This document shows, piece by piece, positions 53,478 through 62,759 of a DNA stretch of 64,000 nt (positions within the stretch are counted from its first letter, which is position 1; each line of letters starts with the position of its first letter). Origin of the DNA: Roseomonas sp. (lineage in GTDB: Bacteria; Pseudomonadota; Alphaproteobacteria; Acetobacterales; Acetobacteraceae); NCBI GenBank assembly GCA_031180725.1, contig JAPSLO010000012.1, positions 124,001 to 188,000 of the forward strand. Reading direction: 5' to 3'. The position numbers and the translations under genes were made by a program. A model generated the notes under the pieces. The model had not been told where the DNA came from. It saw nothing but the letters and a program-made list of their open reading frames with translations, and did no database searches.

Positions 53478-54508
53478 CCCGCCTGGCGCATGAGGACCCG
53501 GAGATCATGGAGCGCGCCACCGCGCTGCATCGGCGCGCGGTGGTCTTCGATGGCCTGTCTACCTGCAACTGGTCCCGCTCCATCTTCGAGGAGATGCGGA
53601 CGGGCGGCGTCACGGCCGTCAATGCGGCTTCCGTGTTGTGGGAAGACCTGCGCGGCGGGCTGGACAACATCAGTGCCTGGAAGGCGATGTTCGCCGAGCA
53701 CGCGGATCTGATTCGCCCGGTGAAGACGGTCGCCGACATCCAAGCTGCCAAGGTGGAAGGCCGGACGGGCATCAGCATCGGCTGGCAGAACACCTCGCCC
53801 ATCGGGGACCGGCTGCAGGACATCGCGATCTTCAAGGATCTCGGCGTCAACATCATGCAACTGACCTACAACACGCAGAACTACTCCGGTGCCGGCTATC
53901 TGGAGCTGACCGATTCCGGCCTGACCGGCTTCGGGCGCGAAGTGGTGCACGAGATGAACCGCGTCGGCGTGCTCTGCGATCTCAGCCATGTGGGGGAGAG
54001 GACCAGCTTCGACGTCATCGCGTGGTCGAGGCAGCCCGTCTGCATTTCCCACGTCCTGCCGCGCGCATTGCACGATGTGGCGCGCAACAAGACCGATGCG
54101 CTGCTGAAGGCCTGCGCGGAACGCGGCGGGCTGATCGGCATCAGCCTCTTCGCCCCGGGCCTCGCCGCCGGCAATGACGCGACGGTGGAGGACTACCTGG
54201 ATGCGATGGCGCATGTCATCGCGTTGGTAGGTGAGGACCATGTTGGGCTCGGCTGTGATTTCAGCCTGGACCATCCGCGGCCCGGCCCGTACCAGAATTA
54301 CGCCAGCCGCGACAAGGGCTATGCCCGCAGCCTGACCGAATACGCCACCGCGAAAATCAGCAAGCCGCGCGGCATCCAGCGCATCCACGAGATCCCGCAT
54401 ATCACCGCCGCCATGCTTCGCCGCGGCTGGGGAGAGGCGACGGCCCTTAAGTTGCTGGGCGGCAATTGGCTGCGCCTGCTGGAGAAGGTTTGGAGTCCCG
54501 AGGCATGA
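53474..54508 (+). CDS. Membrane dipeptidase (M19) family protein with altered metal site
   Basis: A 344-residue renal-dipeptidase-like TIM barrel. The C-terminal metal half is kept, with LCDLSHVGERTSFDV and CISHVLPRALHDVA giving two of the usual His ligands, and a late HVGLGCDFSLDHP. The N-terminal DGHND motif (His and Asp ligands) is replaced by DGLSTC, and the bridging Glu region (usually VEGG) reads IGWQN. So at least one metal site is lost or rebuilt. The gene is coupled to the isomerase upstream and the Bug gene downstream by 4-base overlaps. Dipeptidase activity should not be assumed. Confidence 0.8.
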   Translation: MTRLAHEDPEIMERATALHRRAVVFDGLSTCNWSRSIFEEMRTGGVTAVNAASVLWEDLRGGLDNISAWKAMFAEHADLIRPVKTVADIQAAKVEGRTGISIGWQNTSPIGDRLQDIAIFKDLGVNIMQLTYNTQNYSGAGYLELTDSGLTGFGREVVHEMNRVGVLCDLSHVGERTSFDVIAWSRQPVCISHVLPRALHDVARNKTDALLKACAERGGLIGISLFAPGLAAGNDATVEDYLDAMAHVIALVGEDHVGLGCDFSLDHPRPGPYQNYASRDKGYARSLTEYATAKISKPRGIQRIHEIPHITAAMLRRGWGEATALKLLGGNWLRLLEKVWSPEA

Positions 54509-55479
54509 GGACCACCCGCCGATCCCTGCTGGCCACAGGCTTCGCCGCGCTGGCCACGCCTGTGCTCGCGCAGCCCGCCTGGTCGCCCACGCGCCCGGTG
54601 CGCATCATCATGCCGTTCCCCCCGGGCCAGGGCAGCGACATTCTGATGCGCCTGCTCGCGGAGCGACTGCAGCCGCTGCTCGGCCAGCCGTTGGTGGTGG
54701 AGAACCGTGCGGGCGCCGGCGGCACGGTGGGCATGGAATATACCGTCACCCAGCCTGCCGACGGCAGCACCATCGTTATGGGCGGCAGCGGGCCTACCAC
54801 CATCGCCCCCACGCTCTATCCGCGGCTCGGCTACGATTCCACGCGTGACCTGACGCCGATCTGCCTGATCGCCTCCGTCCCGCAGCTTTTCGTGGTGAAC
54901 AACGACTTCCCCGTGCGCAGCATCCCGGAGCTGATCGCGCGTGCCAGGGCGAACCCGGGCGGGATCTTCTATGCCTCCTCCGGCAACGGGACGACGCAGC
55001 ACCTGAACATGGAGCTCTTCGCCTCCATGACGGGCACGCGGCTGACGCATGTGCCCTATCGCGGCTCCGGCCCGGCGCTGACGGATCTCGTGGCCGGGCA
55101 GGTGCCGCTGCTGTCGGATACGCTTGCGGCGCTGACCGACCTGCTGCGTAACAACCGCGTGCGCGCGATCGGCGTCACCTCGAAGGAGCGTTCGCCCTTC
55201 TTCCCGGAGGTGCCGACCATCCATGAGCAAGGGGTGACCGGCTATGAATCCGTCGGCTGGATCAGCCTGCTGGGCCCGCGCGGCCTGCCGGACGTCATCG
55301 CGGCACGCTTCGAGCAGGAAGTGGCGAAGGTGCTGGACCAGCCGGACTTCCGCGCGCGTCTGGCGGACCAGGCGTTCACGCCCACTTTCCTGAATCGGCG
55401 CGACTTCGCCGCCTTCATCATCAGCGAGACGGCGAAATGGCGGCAGGTGGTGCAGAGCGCGGGCGTAAAAGTGGATTAA
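54505..55479 (+). CDS. Bug/TctC-family solute-binding protein
   Basis: A 324-residue Bug protein with a signal peptide (MRTTRRSLLATGFAALATPV). Landmarks are PVRIIMPFPPGQGSDILMRL, GQPLVVENRAGAGGTVGMEY and LTHVPYRGSGPALTDLVAGQ. The ATG at 54505 overlaps the M19-like stop. It is the ligand-capture component of the monooxygenase-isomerase-M19 set, or belongs with the aminotransferase gene 45 bases downstream. Confidence 0.9.
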   Translation: MRTTRRSLLATGFAALATPVLAQPAWSPTRPVRIIMPFPPGQGSDILMRLLAERLQPLLGQPLVVENRAGAGGTVGMEYTVTQPADGSTIVMGGSGPTTIAPTLYPRLGYDSTRDLTPICLIASVPQLFVVNNDFPVRSIPELIARARANPGGIFYASSGNGTTQHLNMELFASMTGTRLTHVPYRGSGPALTDLVAGQVPLLSDTLAALTDLLRNNRVRAIGVTSKERSPFFPEVPTIHEQGVTGYESVGWISLLGPRGLPDVIAARFEQEVAKVLDQPDFRARLADQAFTPTFLNRRDFAAFIISETAKWRQVVQSAGVKVD

Positions 55480-55524
55480 GGACTGGATCCAGGGCAGGAT
55501 CGCCGAAACACTGAGGAAACAGCC

Positions 55525-56700
55525 ATGACGCCGCGCGGCCGCCACTTCTTCGCCAATCCGGGGCCCACCAACATACCGGACAGCGTGTTGCAGGCCATTG
55601 CCCATCACACGGTGGACTTCAACGGGCCGGACTTCCTTGAGATTTACGACGCCTGCATAGCCGGGCTGAAGCGGGTGCTGCGCACGAAGCAGCACCTGTT
55701 CATGTACACGGGTTCCGGCCACGCCGCCTGGGAGGCGACGCTCGCGAACCTCTTCTCGCCCGGCGACCGCATCCTGGTGATCGAGACCGGCCATTTCTCC
55801 GAAAGTTGGGGCAGCATGGCGAGGGATCTGGGCCTTCAGGTCCAGTCGCTTCCGGCCGATTGGCGCCGCGGCGTGGATTACGGCGCGCTCTCCGCCGCGC
55901 TGGCGGATGACCGGGCCCATGCCATTAAGGCCATCGGCGCCGTGCACAACGAGACCTCCACCGGCATGACGCTGGACCTGCCCCGCATCCGCGCCGCGCT
56001 GGATGCCGCCGGGCATCCGGCGCTGCTGATGGCGGATACCATCTCCTCCTTGGGTTCCATTGATTTCCGCATGGATGAATGGGGCGTGGATGCCGCGGTG
56101 GGCGGCAGCCAGAAGGGGCTGATGTTGCCCGTGGGCTTCAGCTTCACCGGCGTGTCGGAAAAGGCGATGGCCGCCCATGCCAAGTCCACCCTGCCAAAGC
56201 ACTATTTCGGCTGGACCCAGATGCTGGCGCGCCGTCACCGCTCCTTCATCGGCACGGTGCCCATCGCGCTGTTCTACGGCCTGCGGGAGTCGCTTCGCCT
56301 GATCGAGGAGGAGGGGCTGGAGAATATCCTGGCCCGCCACCATCGCCTGGCGGAAGCCGTGCGCCGCTGCGTGCGACACTGGTCCGGCAACAACGGCCCG
56401 CAGCTTTTCGGCCTGGCGCCGGAGCGCCTTTCGGATTCCGTCACCTCCATCCTGATGCCGGAGGGCCACGACGCGGAGTCCCTGCGGCGCCGCGTGGCCA
56501 CCATGAATGTCGCGCTCGGCGGCGGCCTGGGCCGGCTGGGCGGCAAGGTGTTCCGCATCGGCCATCTGGGCGACCTGAACGAGCCGATGGTCCTGGGCAC
56601 CCTGGGTGCCACCGAGATCGGGCTGAAGCTGGAAGGCATTCCCCACGCCGCCGGGGGCGTGGATGCCGCCATGGCGTATCTGGCCGAAACCGCCCCGTGA
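55525..56700 (+). CDS. PLP-dependent aminotransferase of the alanine/serine-glyoxylate type
   Basis: A 391-residue class V aminotransferase. The PLP lysine is in GGSQKGLMLPVGF, preceded by MADTISSLGSIDFRMDEWGV holding the cofactor-binding Asp. N-terminal FFANPGPTNIPDSVLQAIAH and VHNETSTGM are typical of AGXT/SgaA-like enzymes. RBS GAGGA lies upstream of 55525. It would transfer an amino group between glyoxylate or another oxoacid and a small amino acid; exact partners are unknown. Confidence 0.92.
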   Translation: MTPRGRHFFANPGPTNIPDSVLQAIAHHTVDFNGPDFLEIYDACIAGLKRVLRTKQHLFMYTGSGHAAWEATLANLFSPGDRILVIETGHFSESWGSMARDLGLQVQSLPADWRRGVDYGALSAALADDRAHAIKAIGAVHNETSTGMTLDLPRIRAALDAAGHPALLMADTISSLGSIDFRMDEWGVDAAVGGSQKGLMLPVGFSFTGVSEKAMAAHAKSTLPKHYFGWTQMLARRHRSFIGTVPIALFYGLRESLRLIEEEGLENILARHHRLAEAVRRCVRHWSGNNGPQLFGLAPERLSDSVTSILMPEGHDAESLRRRVATMNVALGGGLGRLGGKVFRIGHLGDLNEPMVLGTLGATEIGLKLEGIPHAAGGVDAAMAYLAETAP

Positions 56701-57170
56701 TCCGGCCGGCGCGCACCGGGGAAGCCGGGGCGGTGGCCGCCCTGGTCCAGCGCGCCTATGCCCCCTGGGTGCCACTCCTCGGCCGTCGCCCCGCGCCGAT
56801 GGATGACGACTACGCGGCCCGCTGCGCCGCCGGCCAGGCCTTCGTGCTGGAACAGGATGGTGCGCTCGCCGCCATCCTGGTCCTGGAGGATGCGGCGGAT
56901 CACCTCTGGCTGGACAACATCGCGGTGGATCCTGCGCTGAAGGGCAGGGGCCTGGGCCGCACCCTGCTGGCCTTTGCCGAGGAGGAGGCCCGTCGTCGCG
57001 GCTACGAGGAAGTGCGGCTGCTGACCAACCAGAAGATGCTGTCCAATATCGCGCTCTATGCCCGGTTGGGATACATCGAAACCGACCGGCGCGTGGAGGA
57101 GGGCTTCGCGCGCGTCTACATGGTGAAGCGCATCGCCCCATGCCCCGGAGGTACCTCGACCAGCGCCTGA
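56697..57170 (+). CDS. GNAT-family N-acetyltransferase
   Basis: A 157-residue acetyltransferase. The acetyl-CoA pyrophosphate loop is visible in DNIAVDPALKGRGLGRTLLA, followed by EEARRRGYEEVRLLTNQKML and SNIALYARLGYIETDRRV. It starts at GTG 56697, overlapping the aminotransferase stop by 4 bases. Its end overlaps the LysR gene by 31 bases. The acceptor is unknown. Confidence 0.85.
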   Translation: MIRPARTGEAGAVAALVQRAYAPWVPLLGRRPAPMDDDYAARCAAGQAFVLEQDGALAAILVLEDAADHLWLDNIAVDPALKGRGLGRTLLAFAEEEARRRGYEEVRLLTNQKMLSNIALYARLGYIETDRRVEEGFARVYMVKRIAPCPGGTSTSA

Positions 57171-58147
57171 AGCTTCCGCTGCTGCGTGTGGCGGAAGCGC
57201 TGGAGGTGCATGGCAGCCTGCTCAAGGCCTCCTCCGCCCTGGGTGTTGGCCAGCCCGCCCTGACCCGTTCCCTGCAGGAGCTGGAGGAGATCACCGGCAC
57301 CCGCCTGTTCGAGCGCCACGCCCGCGGCGTGCGCCCCACCGAAGCCGGCCAGGTTATCATTCGCCTGGCCCGCCGCGTGCTGGCCGAACTGCGCCGCGCG
57401 GAGGAGGAACTGGACCTTGTGGGCACCGCCGAGGGCGGCAGCGTCGCGATCGGCGTGCTGCCGGTGGCCGCCGTCGGCGTGCTGCCAGGTGCGTTGATCC
57501 GCCTGAAGCAGCGCCACCCCGCCATCCAGGTCCGTCTGCAACAGGGAAGGACAGAGGAACTGCTGCCCCTGCTCGCGGCACGGGAGGTCGAGATGGTGGT
57601 GGGCCGCCTCTACGCCCCCGCCGCCCCCGACGGCTTCGTGCGCGAGGCGCTCTGGGAGGAGCCGATCTCGGTCCTGGCCCGCGCCGACCACCCGATCCTC
57701 GCATCCGCCGGCCCGGTGACGAAGGAAGAACTGGCCCGCCAGGACCTGGTGCTGCCCACCGTCAGCCAGCGCGTGGGGCAGGAGATCGAGCAGCTTCTCT
57801 CCCTGCTCGGCCTTTCCATCAATGTGCAGCTCCGCTCCTCCTCCTACGGGTTCATCAGGGAGATGCTGTTGGCGACCGATTGCCTTTCCGTCATGCCGCG
57901 GCTGATGATGGCGGGCGATCTGCTGCGCGGCGCGCTCCGGGTGGTGCCGCTGCCCATCCCGGCACCGCCGCGCCCCGCCGGGCTGATCCTGCCGGCCGGG
58001 CTCCAGCCCTCGCCTGCGGCTTCGGCCTTCCTGGCCTGCCTGCGCGCCCATCTGGCGGAGATCGCGGCACGGGGCCTGGCAGATATGCCGGAATCTGATA
58101 AGTCCCTCGGAAGAAGCGATAGGACGCGTGCCGCCCGCCGGGCCTAG
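57140..58147 (+). CDS. LysR-family transcriptional regulator (PcaQ/GbpR-like)
   Basis: A 335-residue LysR regulator. The N-terminal helix-turn-helix is seen in GSLLKASSALGVGQPALTRS followed by LQELEEITGTRLFERHARGV. A periplasmic-binding-fold effector domain spans about 95-300. The DQRLKLPLLR N-terminus resembles the PcaQ/GbpR group, known in aromatic-acid catabolism. It lies directly upstream of the dioxygenase, on the same strand, and probably activates the ligJ/ligK cluster with an aromatic or muconate-type inducer (inference). Confidence 0.88.
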   Translation: MPRRYLDQRLKLPLLRVAEALEVHGSLLKASSALGVGQPALTRSLQELEEITGTRLFERHARGVRPTEAGQVIIRLARRVLAELRRAEEELDLVGTAEGGSVAIGVLPVAAVGVLPGALIRLKQRHPAIQVRLQQGRTEELLPLLAAREVEMVVGRLYAPAAPDGFVREALWEEPISVLARADHPILASAGPVTKEELARQDLVLPTVSQRVGQEIEQLLSLLGLSINVQLRSSSYGFIREMLLATDCLSVMPRLMMAGDLLRGALRVVPLPIPAPPRPAGLILPAGLQPSPAASAFLACLRAHLAEIAARGLADMPESDKSLGRSDRTRAARRA

Positions 58148-58174
58148 CTTGCGCGCCGCGACCGGAGGGAACGC

Positions 58175-59143
58175 ATGCAGGGCGAAGAGCCTGTGATGGA
58201 CATCGCCCATCTGGGCCATGTCGAGCTGCTGACGCCGAAGCCGGAGGAAAGCCTGCGCTTCTTCCGCAACGTGATGGGCCTGACTGTCAGCGGCACGCAG
58301 GGCGACAGCGTCTTCCTGCGCGGCTGGGACGATTACGAGACCTACTCGCTGCAGCTCACGGCCTCGAAGACCTCCGGTATGGGCCACGCCGCCTTCCGCA
58401 CGCGCAGCGCCCCGGCTCTGGAACGCCGCGTAGCGGCGCTGCGCGCCGAAGGCTGCGAGGTGACGGAAGTGAAGGACAGCTTCGGCCACGGCCCCGCCTT
58501 CCGCTTCCGCGACCCGGACGGCCACCCCTTCGAGATCTATTATGAGACCCAGTGGTACGAGGCGCCGCCCGAGCGCCGCCCCAGCCTGAAGAATCAGCCT
58601 GAGCGCTACCCCGCGCGCGGAGTGAATGTGCGGCGCATCGACCACTTCAACTGCCTGGCGGTGGATGTGCGCGCCTGCCGCGAATTCTTTCAGCGCACGC
58701 TGGGCTTCCGCTGCACCGAACGCATCGAGCTGGACAGTGGCGAGGAAGCAGGGATGTGGCTGACTGCCACCAACAAATCCTACGACTTCGCCTTCACCAA
58801 GGAAGCGCATGGCGTGCCCGGCCGCTTCCACCACCTGACCTTCGCGCTGGACAGCCGCGAAGCCGTGCTGCAGGCCGCCGACACCTTCCTGGAAGCCGGC
58901 GTCTTCATTGAGACCGGGCCCCACAAGCACGCGGTACAGCAGACCTTCTTCCTCTATGTCTATGAGCCCGGCGGCAACCGCATCGAGGTCGCGCATGCCG
59001 GCGCTCGCCTGATCCTGGCGCCGGACTGGCGCACCATCACCTGGACCGAGGCCGAGCGGCGGAAAGGCCAGGCCTGGGGCCTGCAAACCATCCAGAGCTT
59101 CCACACCCATGGCACGCCCCCGCTTCCGGGGGAGACCTCCTGA
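58175..59143 (+). CDS. Type I (VOC-fold) extradiol ring-cleavage dioxygenase
   Basis: A 322-residue two-module vicinal-oxygen-chelate dioxygenase. The probable Fe(II) ligands are H157 (RIDHFNC), H219 or H220 (GRFHHLTF) and E271 (NRIEVAH), all in the C-terminal module, the normal 2-His-1-Glu layout. RBS GGAGGGA precedes the ATG. It stands directly ahead of ligJ/ligK-like genes, which elsewhere follow the class II (LigAB-type) protocatechuate or gallate dioxygenases. A type I enzyme in that position is unusual. Substrate is inferred to be a catecholic acid. Confidence 0.85.
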   Translation: MQGEEPVMDIAHLGHVELLTPKPEESLRFFRNVMGLTVSGTQGDSVFLRGWDDYETYSLQLTASKTSGMGHAAFRTRSAPALERRVAALRAEGCEVTEVKDSFGHGPAFRFRDPDGHPFEIYYETQWYEAPPERRPSLKNQPERYPARGVNVRRIDHFNCLAVDVRACREFFQRTLGFRCTERIELDSGEEAGMWLTATNKSYDFAFTKEAHGVPGRFHHLTFALDSREAVLQAADTFLEAGVFIETGPHKHAVQQTFFLYVYEPGGNRIEVAHAGARLILAPDWRTITWTEAERRKGQAWGLQTIQSFHTHGTPPLPGETS

Positions 59144-59180
59144 TGCCCAAACCACAAAGGGCCACCCGGGGAAACAGCGC

Positions 59181-60203
59181 ATGATCATCGACTGCCACGG
59201 CCACTACACCACCGCGCCCGCCGCCCATGACAAATGGCGCGAGGCGCAGACGGCCGCCTTCAAGGCAGGCGGCGACGTGGACCCGCCCTATCCCAGCATC
59301 TCCGACGACGAGATCCGGGAGAGCATCGAGAAGAACCAGCTCCGCCTGCTGAAGGAGCGTGGCGCGGACCTGACGATCTTCAGCCCGCGCGCCTCCACCA
59401 TGGCGCACCATGTGGGTGACGAGCGGGTCAGCCAGGCCTGGACGCGCCGCTGCAACGACCTGATCAAGCGCGTGGTGGATCTCTACCCGCAGTATTTCGT
59501 CGGCGTCTGCCAGCTTCCGCAATCGCCCGGCGTCCCGATCGCGAACTCCATCGCCGAGCTCGAGCGCTGCGTGAAGGAGTTGGGCTTCGTCGGTTGCAAC
59601 CTGAACCCCGATCCCTCCGGCGGCCACTGGACCAGCCGGCCGCTGACCGACCGCGCCTGGTACCCCTTCTTCGAGAAGATGGTGGAGCTGGACGTGCCGG
59701 CGATGATCCATGTCTCCGGCTCCTGCAACTGCAACTTCCATGCGACCGGCGCTCACTACATCAACGCCGACACCACGGCCTTCATGCAGTTCCTAGAAGG
59801 CAACCTGTTCAAGGACTTCCCGACGCTGCGCTTCATCATCCCGCATGGCGGCGGTGCGGTGCCCTATCACTGGGGCCGCTATCGCGGGCTGGCGGACATG
59901 CTGAAGCGGCCCCATCTGCGCGAGCACGTCATGAGGAACGTGTTCTTCGACACCTGCGTCTATCACCAGCCGGGGATCGACCTGCTGTTCCGCGTAATCG
60001 ACATCGACAACATCCTCTTCGGCTCGGAGATGGTCGGCGCGGTGCGCGGGATCGACCCGGAGACCGGCCACTATTTCGACGACACGAAGCGCTACGTCGA
60101 CGCGCTGCCGATCTCCGAGGCCGACAAGCGCAAGGTGTTCGAGCTGAATGCACGGCGTGTCTATCCGCGCCTGGATGCTATCCTGAAGGCGCAGGGCCGA
60201 TGA
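59181..60203 (+). CDS. ligJ: 4-oxalomesaconate hydratase-like amidohydrolase
   Basis: A 340-residue amidohydrolase-2 TIM barrel. The metal motif at the N-terminus is [20 protein letters not shown]. Further ligand segments are [20 protein letters not shown] and [20 protein letters not shown], with a late [16 protein letters not shown]. Length and motifs match LigJ, which hydrates 4-oxalomesaconate in the protocatechuate/gallate 4,5-cleavage pathway. RBS GGGGAAA precedes the ATG at 59181. It overlaps the aldolase gene (ATGA). Other amidohydrolase-2 decarboxylases share the fold, but the next gene supports LigJ. Confidence 0.85.
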   Translation: MIIDCHGHYTTAPAAHDKWREAQTAAFKAGGDVDPPYPSISDDEIRESIEKNQLRLLKERGADLTIFSPRASTMAHHVGDERVSQAWTRRCNDLIKRVVDLYPQYFVGVCQLPQSPGVPIANSIAELERCVKELGFVGCNLNPDPSGGHWTSRPLTDRAWYPFFEKMVELDVPAMIHVSGSCNCNFHATGAHYINADTTAFMQFLEGNLFKDFPTLRFIIPHGGGAVPYHWGRYRGLADMLKRPHLREHVMRNVFFDTCVYHQPGIDLLFRVIDIDNILFGSEMVGAVRGIDPETGHYFDDTKRYVDALPISEADKRKVFELNARRVYPRLDAILKAQGR

Positions 60204-60883
60204 CAGTCGTCCGCCGCAATCCGCCGCGCGTCGCGCCGGAACTGGCGAAGCAGTTCGCCCCCTATGGCGTGGCGACCATCCATGAGGCGCAGGGCCGCAA
60301 GGGCCTGCTGCAGAGCTACATGCGCCCGATCTATCCGCGGGCTCGCGCCATCGGCATGGCGGTGACGGTCTCCATCCCGCCGGCCGACAACTGGATGATC
60401 CATGTCGCCGTGGAACAGTGCCGCGCCGGCGACATCCTGGTGGTGGCGCCGACCTCACCTTCGGATGCCGGCTATTTCGGGGAATTGCTGGCCTGCTCGC
60501 TCGCCGCGCGCGGCGTGGTTGGGCTGGTGATCGAGGCTGGCTGCCGCGACGTGGCCGCGCTGGCCGAGATGAATTTCCCCGTCTGGTCCAAGGCGGTCTC
60601 CGCCCAGGGCACGGTGAAGGAGACGCTGGGCAGCGTGAACATCCCCATCACCATCGCCGGCCAGTATGTCGAACCGGGCGACCTGATCGTCGCGGACGAC
60701 GACGGCGTGGTGGTGGTGCGGCGCGCCGAGGCCGAGGCGGTGCTGAAGGCCTCCGCGGCACGGGAGGCAAAGGAGAATGCCACGCGCGCCCGGCTGAAGG
60801 CGGGCGAGCTCGGCCTCGACATCTACAACATGCGCGAGGCGCTGGCGAAGAAGGGCCTGCGCTACGAGGACGCCGATGGCTGA
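60200..60883 (+). CDS. ligK: 4-carboxy-4-hydroxy-2-oxoadipate aldolase (RraA-like)
   Basis: A 227-residue RraA-fold class II aldolase. Typical segments are [20 protein letters not shown], the [20 protein letters not shown] region, [20 protein letters not shown] with the catalytic Arg and Asp, and [20 protein letters not shown]. LigK cleaves the LigJ product to pyruvate and oxaloacetate. It overlaps both neighbours. The paired order ligJ-ligK strongly supports a 4,5-cleavage-type lower pathway. Confidence 0.9.
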   Translation: MTVVRRNPPRVAPELAKQFAPYGVATIHEAQGRKGLLQSYMRPIYPRARAIGMAVTVSIPPADNWMIHVAVEQCRAGDILVVAPTSPSDAGYFGELLACSLAARGVVGLVIEAGCRDVAALAEMNFPVWSKAVSAQGTVKETLGSVNIPITIAGQYVEPGDLIVADDDGVVVVRRAEAEAVLKASAAREAKENATRARLKAGELGLDIYNMREALAKKGLRYEDADG

Positions 60884-61727
60884 GACGCTGCGCGCTGCGA
60901 TCGGGCGCTACAAGCACACCGCCGCCCTGCTGGCTGGTGAAACGGGCGACTTACCGCTCGACCTCGCCGAGATGCCCGTCATCAGTCGTGCCTTCGCGCC
61001 CATGGTGCGCGAACAGCGCTTTGATGTCAGCGAGATGGCGATCGCCACCTTCCTGATGGCGAAGGCCTGGGGCAAGCCGCTGGTGCTGCTTCCGGTGACC
61101 ATGGCCGCGCGCTTCCAGGAAGCCGCGCTGCTCTGCCGCGCTGGCGGCCCGGTAAAAGGGCCCGCTGATCTGGCCGGCAAGCGCGTCGGTGTGCGGGCCT
61201 ACAGCCAGACCACGGGCATGTGGCTGCGCGGCACGCTGGCGGACCGCCACGGCGTGCGCGCCGAGGACGTGCAGTGGGTGACCTTCGAGGACGCACATGT
61301 CGCCGAATACCAGGACCCGCCCTGGGCGACCCGCGCCGCGAAGGGCGCGGACATGCTGGCCATGCTCAAGTCGGACGAGCTGGACGCGGCCATATTTGGC
61401 AACGACCTGCCTGCCGATCCCGCCCTGCGCCCCGTCTTCCCGGATGTGCAGGCTGCCGGCCGCGACTTCCTGGCCGCGCATGGCTTCGTGCCCGTGAACC
61501 ACTTGGTGGTGGTCACGCGCGCGCTGGCCGACAGCCGGCCGGAGGTGGTGGAACGCATCGCTGGCCTGTTCCGCAATGCGCTGGAAGGCACCACCCTGCC
61601 GGTTGGCCGCGCGGCGCTGGCGCCGGCTCTTGCGCTCGCCATCCGCTACTGCCACGCCCAGGGGCTGCTACCCCGCGCCATGGAGGTGGATGAGGCCTGG
61701 GAAGGCCTGCCCCCCGCCATCGCCTGA
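60876..61727 (+). CDS. 4,5-dihydroxyphthalate decarboxylase-like (binding-protein fold)
   Basis: A 283-residue protein of periplasmic-binding-protein fold without a signal peptide. [20 protein letters not shown] and [20 protein letters not shown], then [20 protein letters not shown], are like 4,5-dihydroxyphthalate decarboxylases (Pht5) and related cytosolic proteins. Pht5-type enzymes make protocatechuate, which would feed the ring-cleavage step upstream. It is shorter than typical Pht5 by about 40-50 residues, so a binding or sensor role is possible. It overlaps ligK by 8 bases. Confidence 0.75.
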   Translation: MAETLRAAIGRYKHTAALLAGETGDLPLDLAEMPVISRAFAPMVREQRFDVSEMAIATFLMAKAWGKPLVLLPVTMAARFQEAALLCRAGGPVKGPADLAGKRVGVRAYSQTTGMWLRGTLADRHGVRAEDVQWVTFEDAHVAEYQDPPWATRAAKGADMLAMLKSDELDAAIFGNDLPADPALRPVFPDVQAAGRDFLAAHGFVPVNHLVVVTRALADSRPEVVERIAGLFRNALEGTTLPVGRAALAPALALAIRYCHAQGLLPRAMEVDEAWEGLPPAIA

Positions 61728-61756
61728 TGCACCTGTTTCCGGGAGGAACCGAGAAA

Positions 61757-62737
61757 ATGATCCGTACGCATCGTCGAACCCTGCTGATGGCTGCGGCCGC
61801 GCTCGCGGCCCCGCGCATCGGTAACGCCCAGGATGGCTGGCCGAACCGCCCTGTGCGGGTGATCGTGCCCTTCACCCCGGGCGGCAGCACCGACATCCTG
61901 GCTCGCGCCCTCTCGGCCGAGCTGCAGGAGACACTGGGCCAGCCCTTCGTGATCGAGAATCGCGGCGGCGCCGGCGGTACCGTGGGGTCGGAGGTCGTCG
62001 CGCGCTCGGCGCCGGATGGCTACACGCTGATGATGGGCCATATCGGCACGCTGGCGGTGAACCCCTCGCTGTACCCCAACCTGACCTTCGATACCGTCAC
62101 CTCCTTCCAGCCGATCGTGCTGGTGGCGATCGTGCCGAATGTCCTGGTGGTGAATCCGCGTAAGGTGCCCGCCAACAACGTGCAGGAATTCATCGCACTG
62201 GCGAAGCGCCAGCCGCGCGGCCTCACCTATGGCTCGGGCGGCAACGGCTCCGCGGCCCATATCGCCACCGTGGCCTTCAGCGTCGCCGCGGGGATCGAGT
62301 TGGAGCATGTGCCTTATCGCGGCACCGGCCCGATGATGACGGATCTGGTCGGGGGCACCATCGATCTGACGCTCACGGGCGGCCCACCTGCGCTTCCGCC
62401 GGTGCGCGCGGGGCAGCTCAAGGCGCTTGGCGTCTCCTCCCTGCGGCGGCTGTCCAGCGCGCCGGACATCCCGACCATCGACGAACAGGGGCTGAAGGGC
62501 TTCGACGCGACGCAATGGTACGGGCTGGTGGCGCCGGCGGGTACGCCGCGCCCGATCGTGGACCGGCTGAACGCCGAAAGCCGCCGCATCCTGACCGGCC
62601 CGAAGCTGCGTCCGCGGCTGGAAGCCGAAGGCGCCGACCCCTCCCCTGGCACGCCAGAGGAGTTCCGGGAGCTGATCGTGTCCGAACGCGCCAGGTGGGG
62701 CGAGCTGATCCGCCGCGCCAATGTGCGGGCGGACTGA
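61757..62737 (+). CDS. Bug/TctC-family solute-binding protein (aromatic cluster)
   Basis: A 326-residue Bug protein with a signal peptide (MIRTHRRTLLMAAAALAAPR). Landmarks are PVRVIVPFTPGGSTDILARA, GQPFVIENRGGAGGTVGSEV and EHVPYRGTGPMMTDLVGGTI. The ATG at 61757 has GGGAGGA 9 bases upstream and is preferred over 61727. It likely captures an aromatic or related acid for this cluster. Confidence 0.9.
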   Translation: MIRTHRRTLLMAAAALAAPRIGNAQDGWPNRPVRVIVPFTPGGSTDILARALSAELQETLGQPFVIENRGGAGGTVGSEVVARSAPDGYTLMMGHIGTLAVNPSLYPNLTFDTVTSFQPIVLVAIVPNVLVVNPRKVPANNVQEFIALAKRQPRGLTYGSGGNGSAAHIATVAFSVAAGIELEHVPYRGTGPMMTDLVGGTIDLTLTGGPPALPPVRAGQLKALGVSSLRRLSSAPDIPTIDEQGLKGFDATQWYGLVAPAGTPRPIVDRLNAESRRILTGPKLRPRLEAEGADPSPGTPEEFRELIVSERARWGELIRRANVRAD

Positions 62738-62759
62738 GCCACCCGGGCGGAGATCCGCG

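Noticed and set aside
54319..57525. 1068-residue open frame on the minus strand
   Set aside because: It is antisense to the M19-like, Bug, aminotransferase, GNAT and LysR genes. It has no recognisable domain and its His/Arg/Gln/Gly-rich composition is typical of GC-rich shadow frames.
57116..59188. 690-residue open frame on the minus strand
   Set aside because: Shadow of the LysR and extradiol dioxygenase genes, with no family motif.
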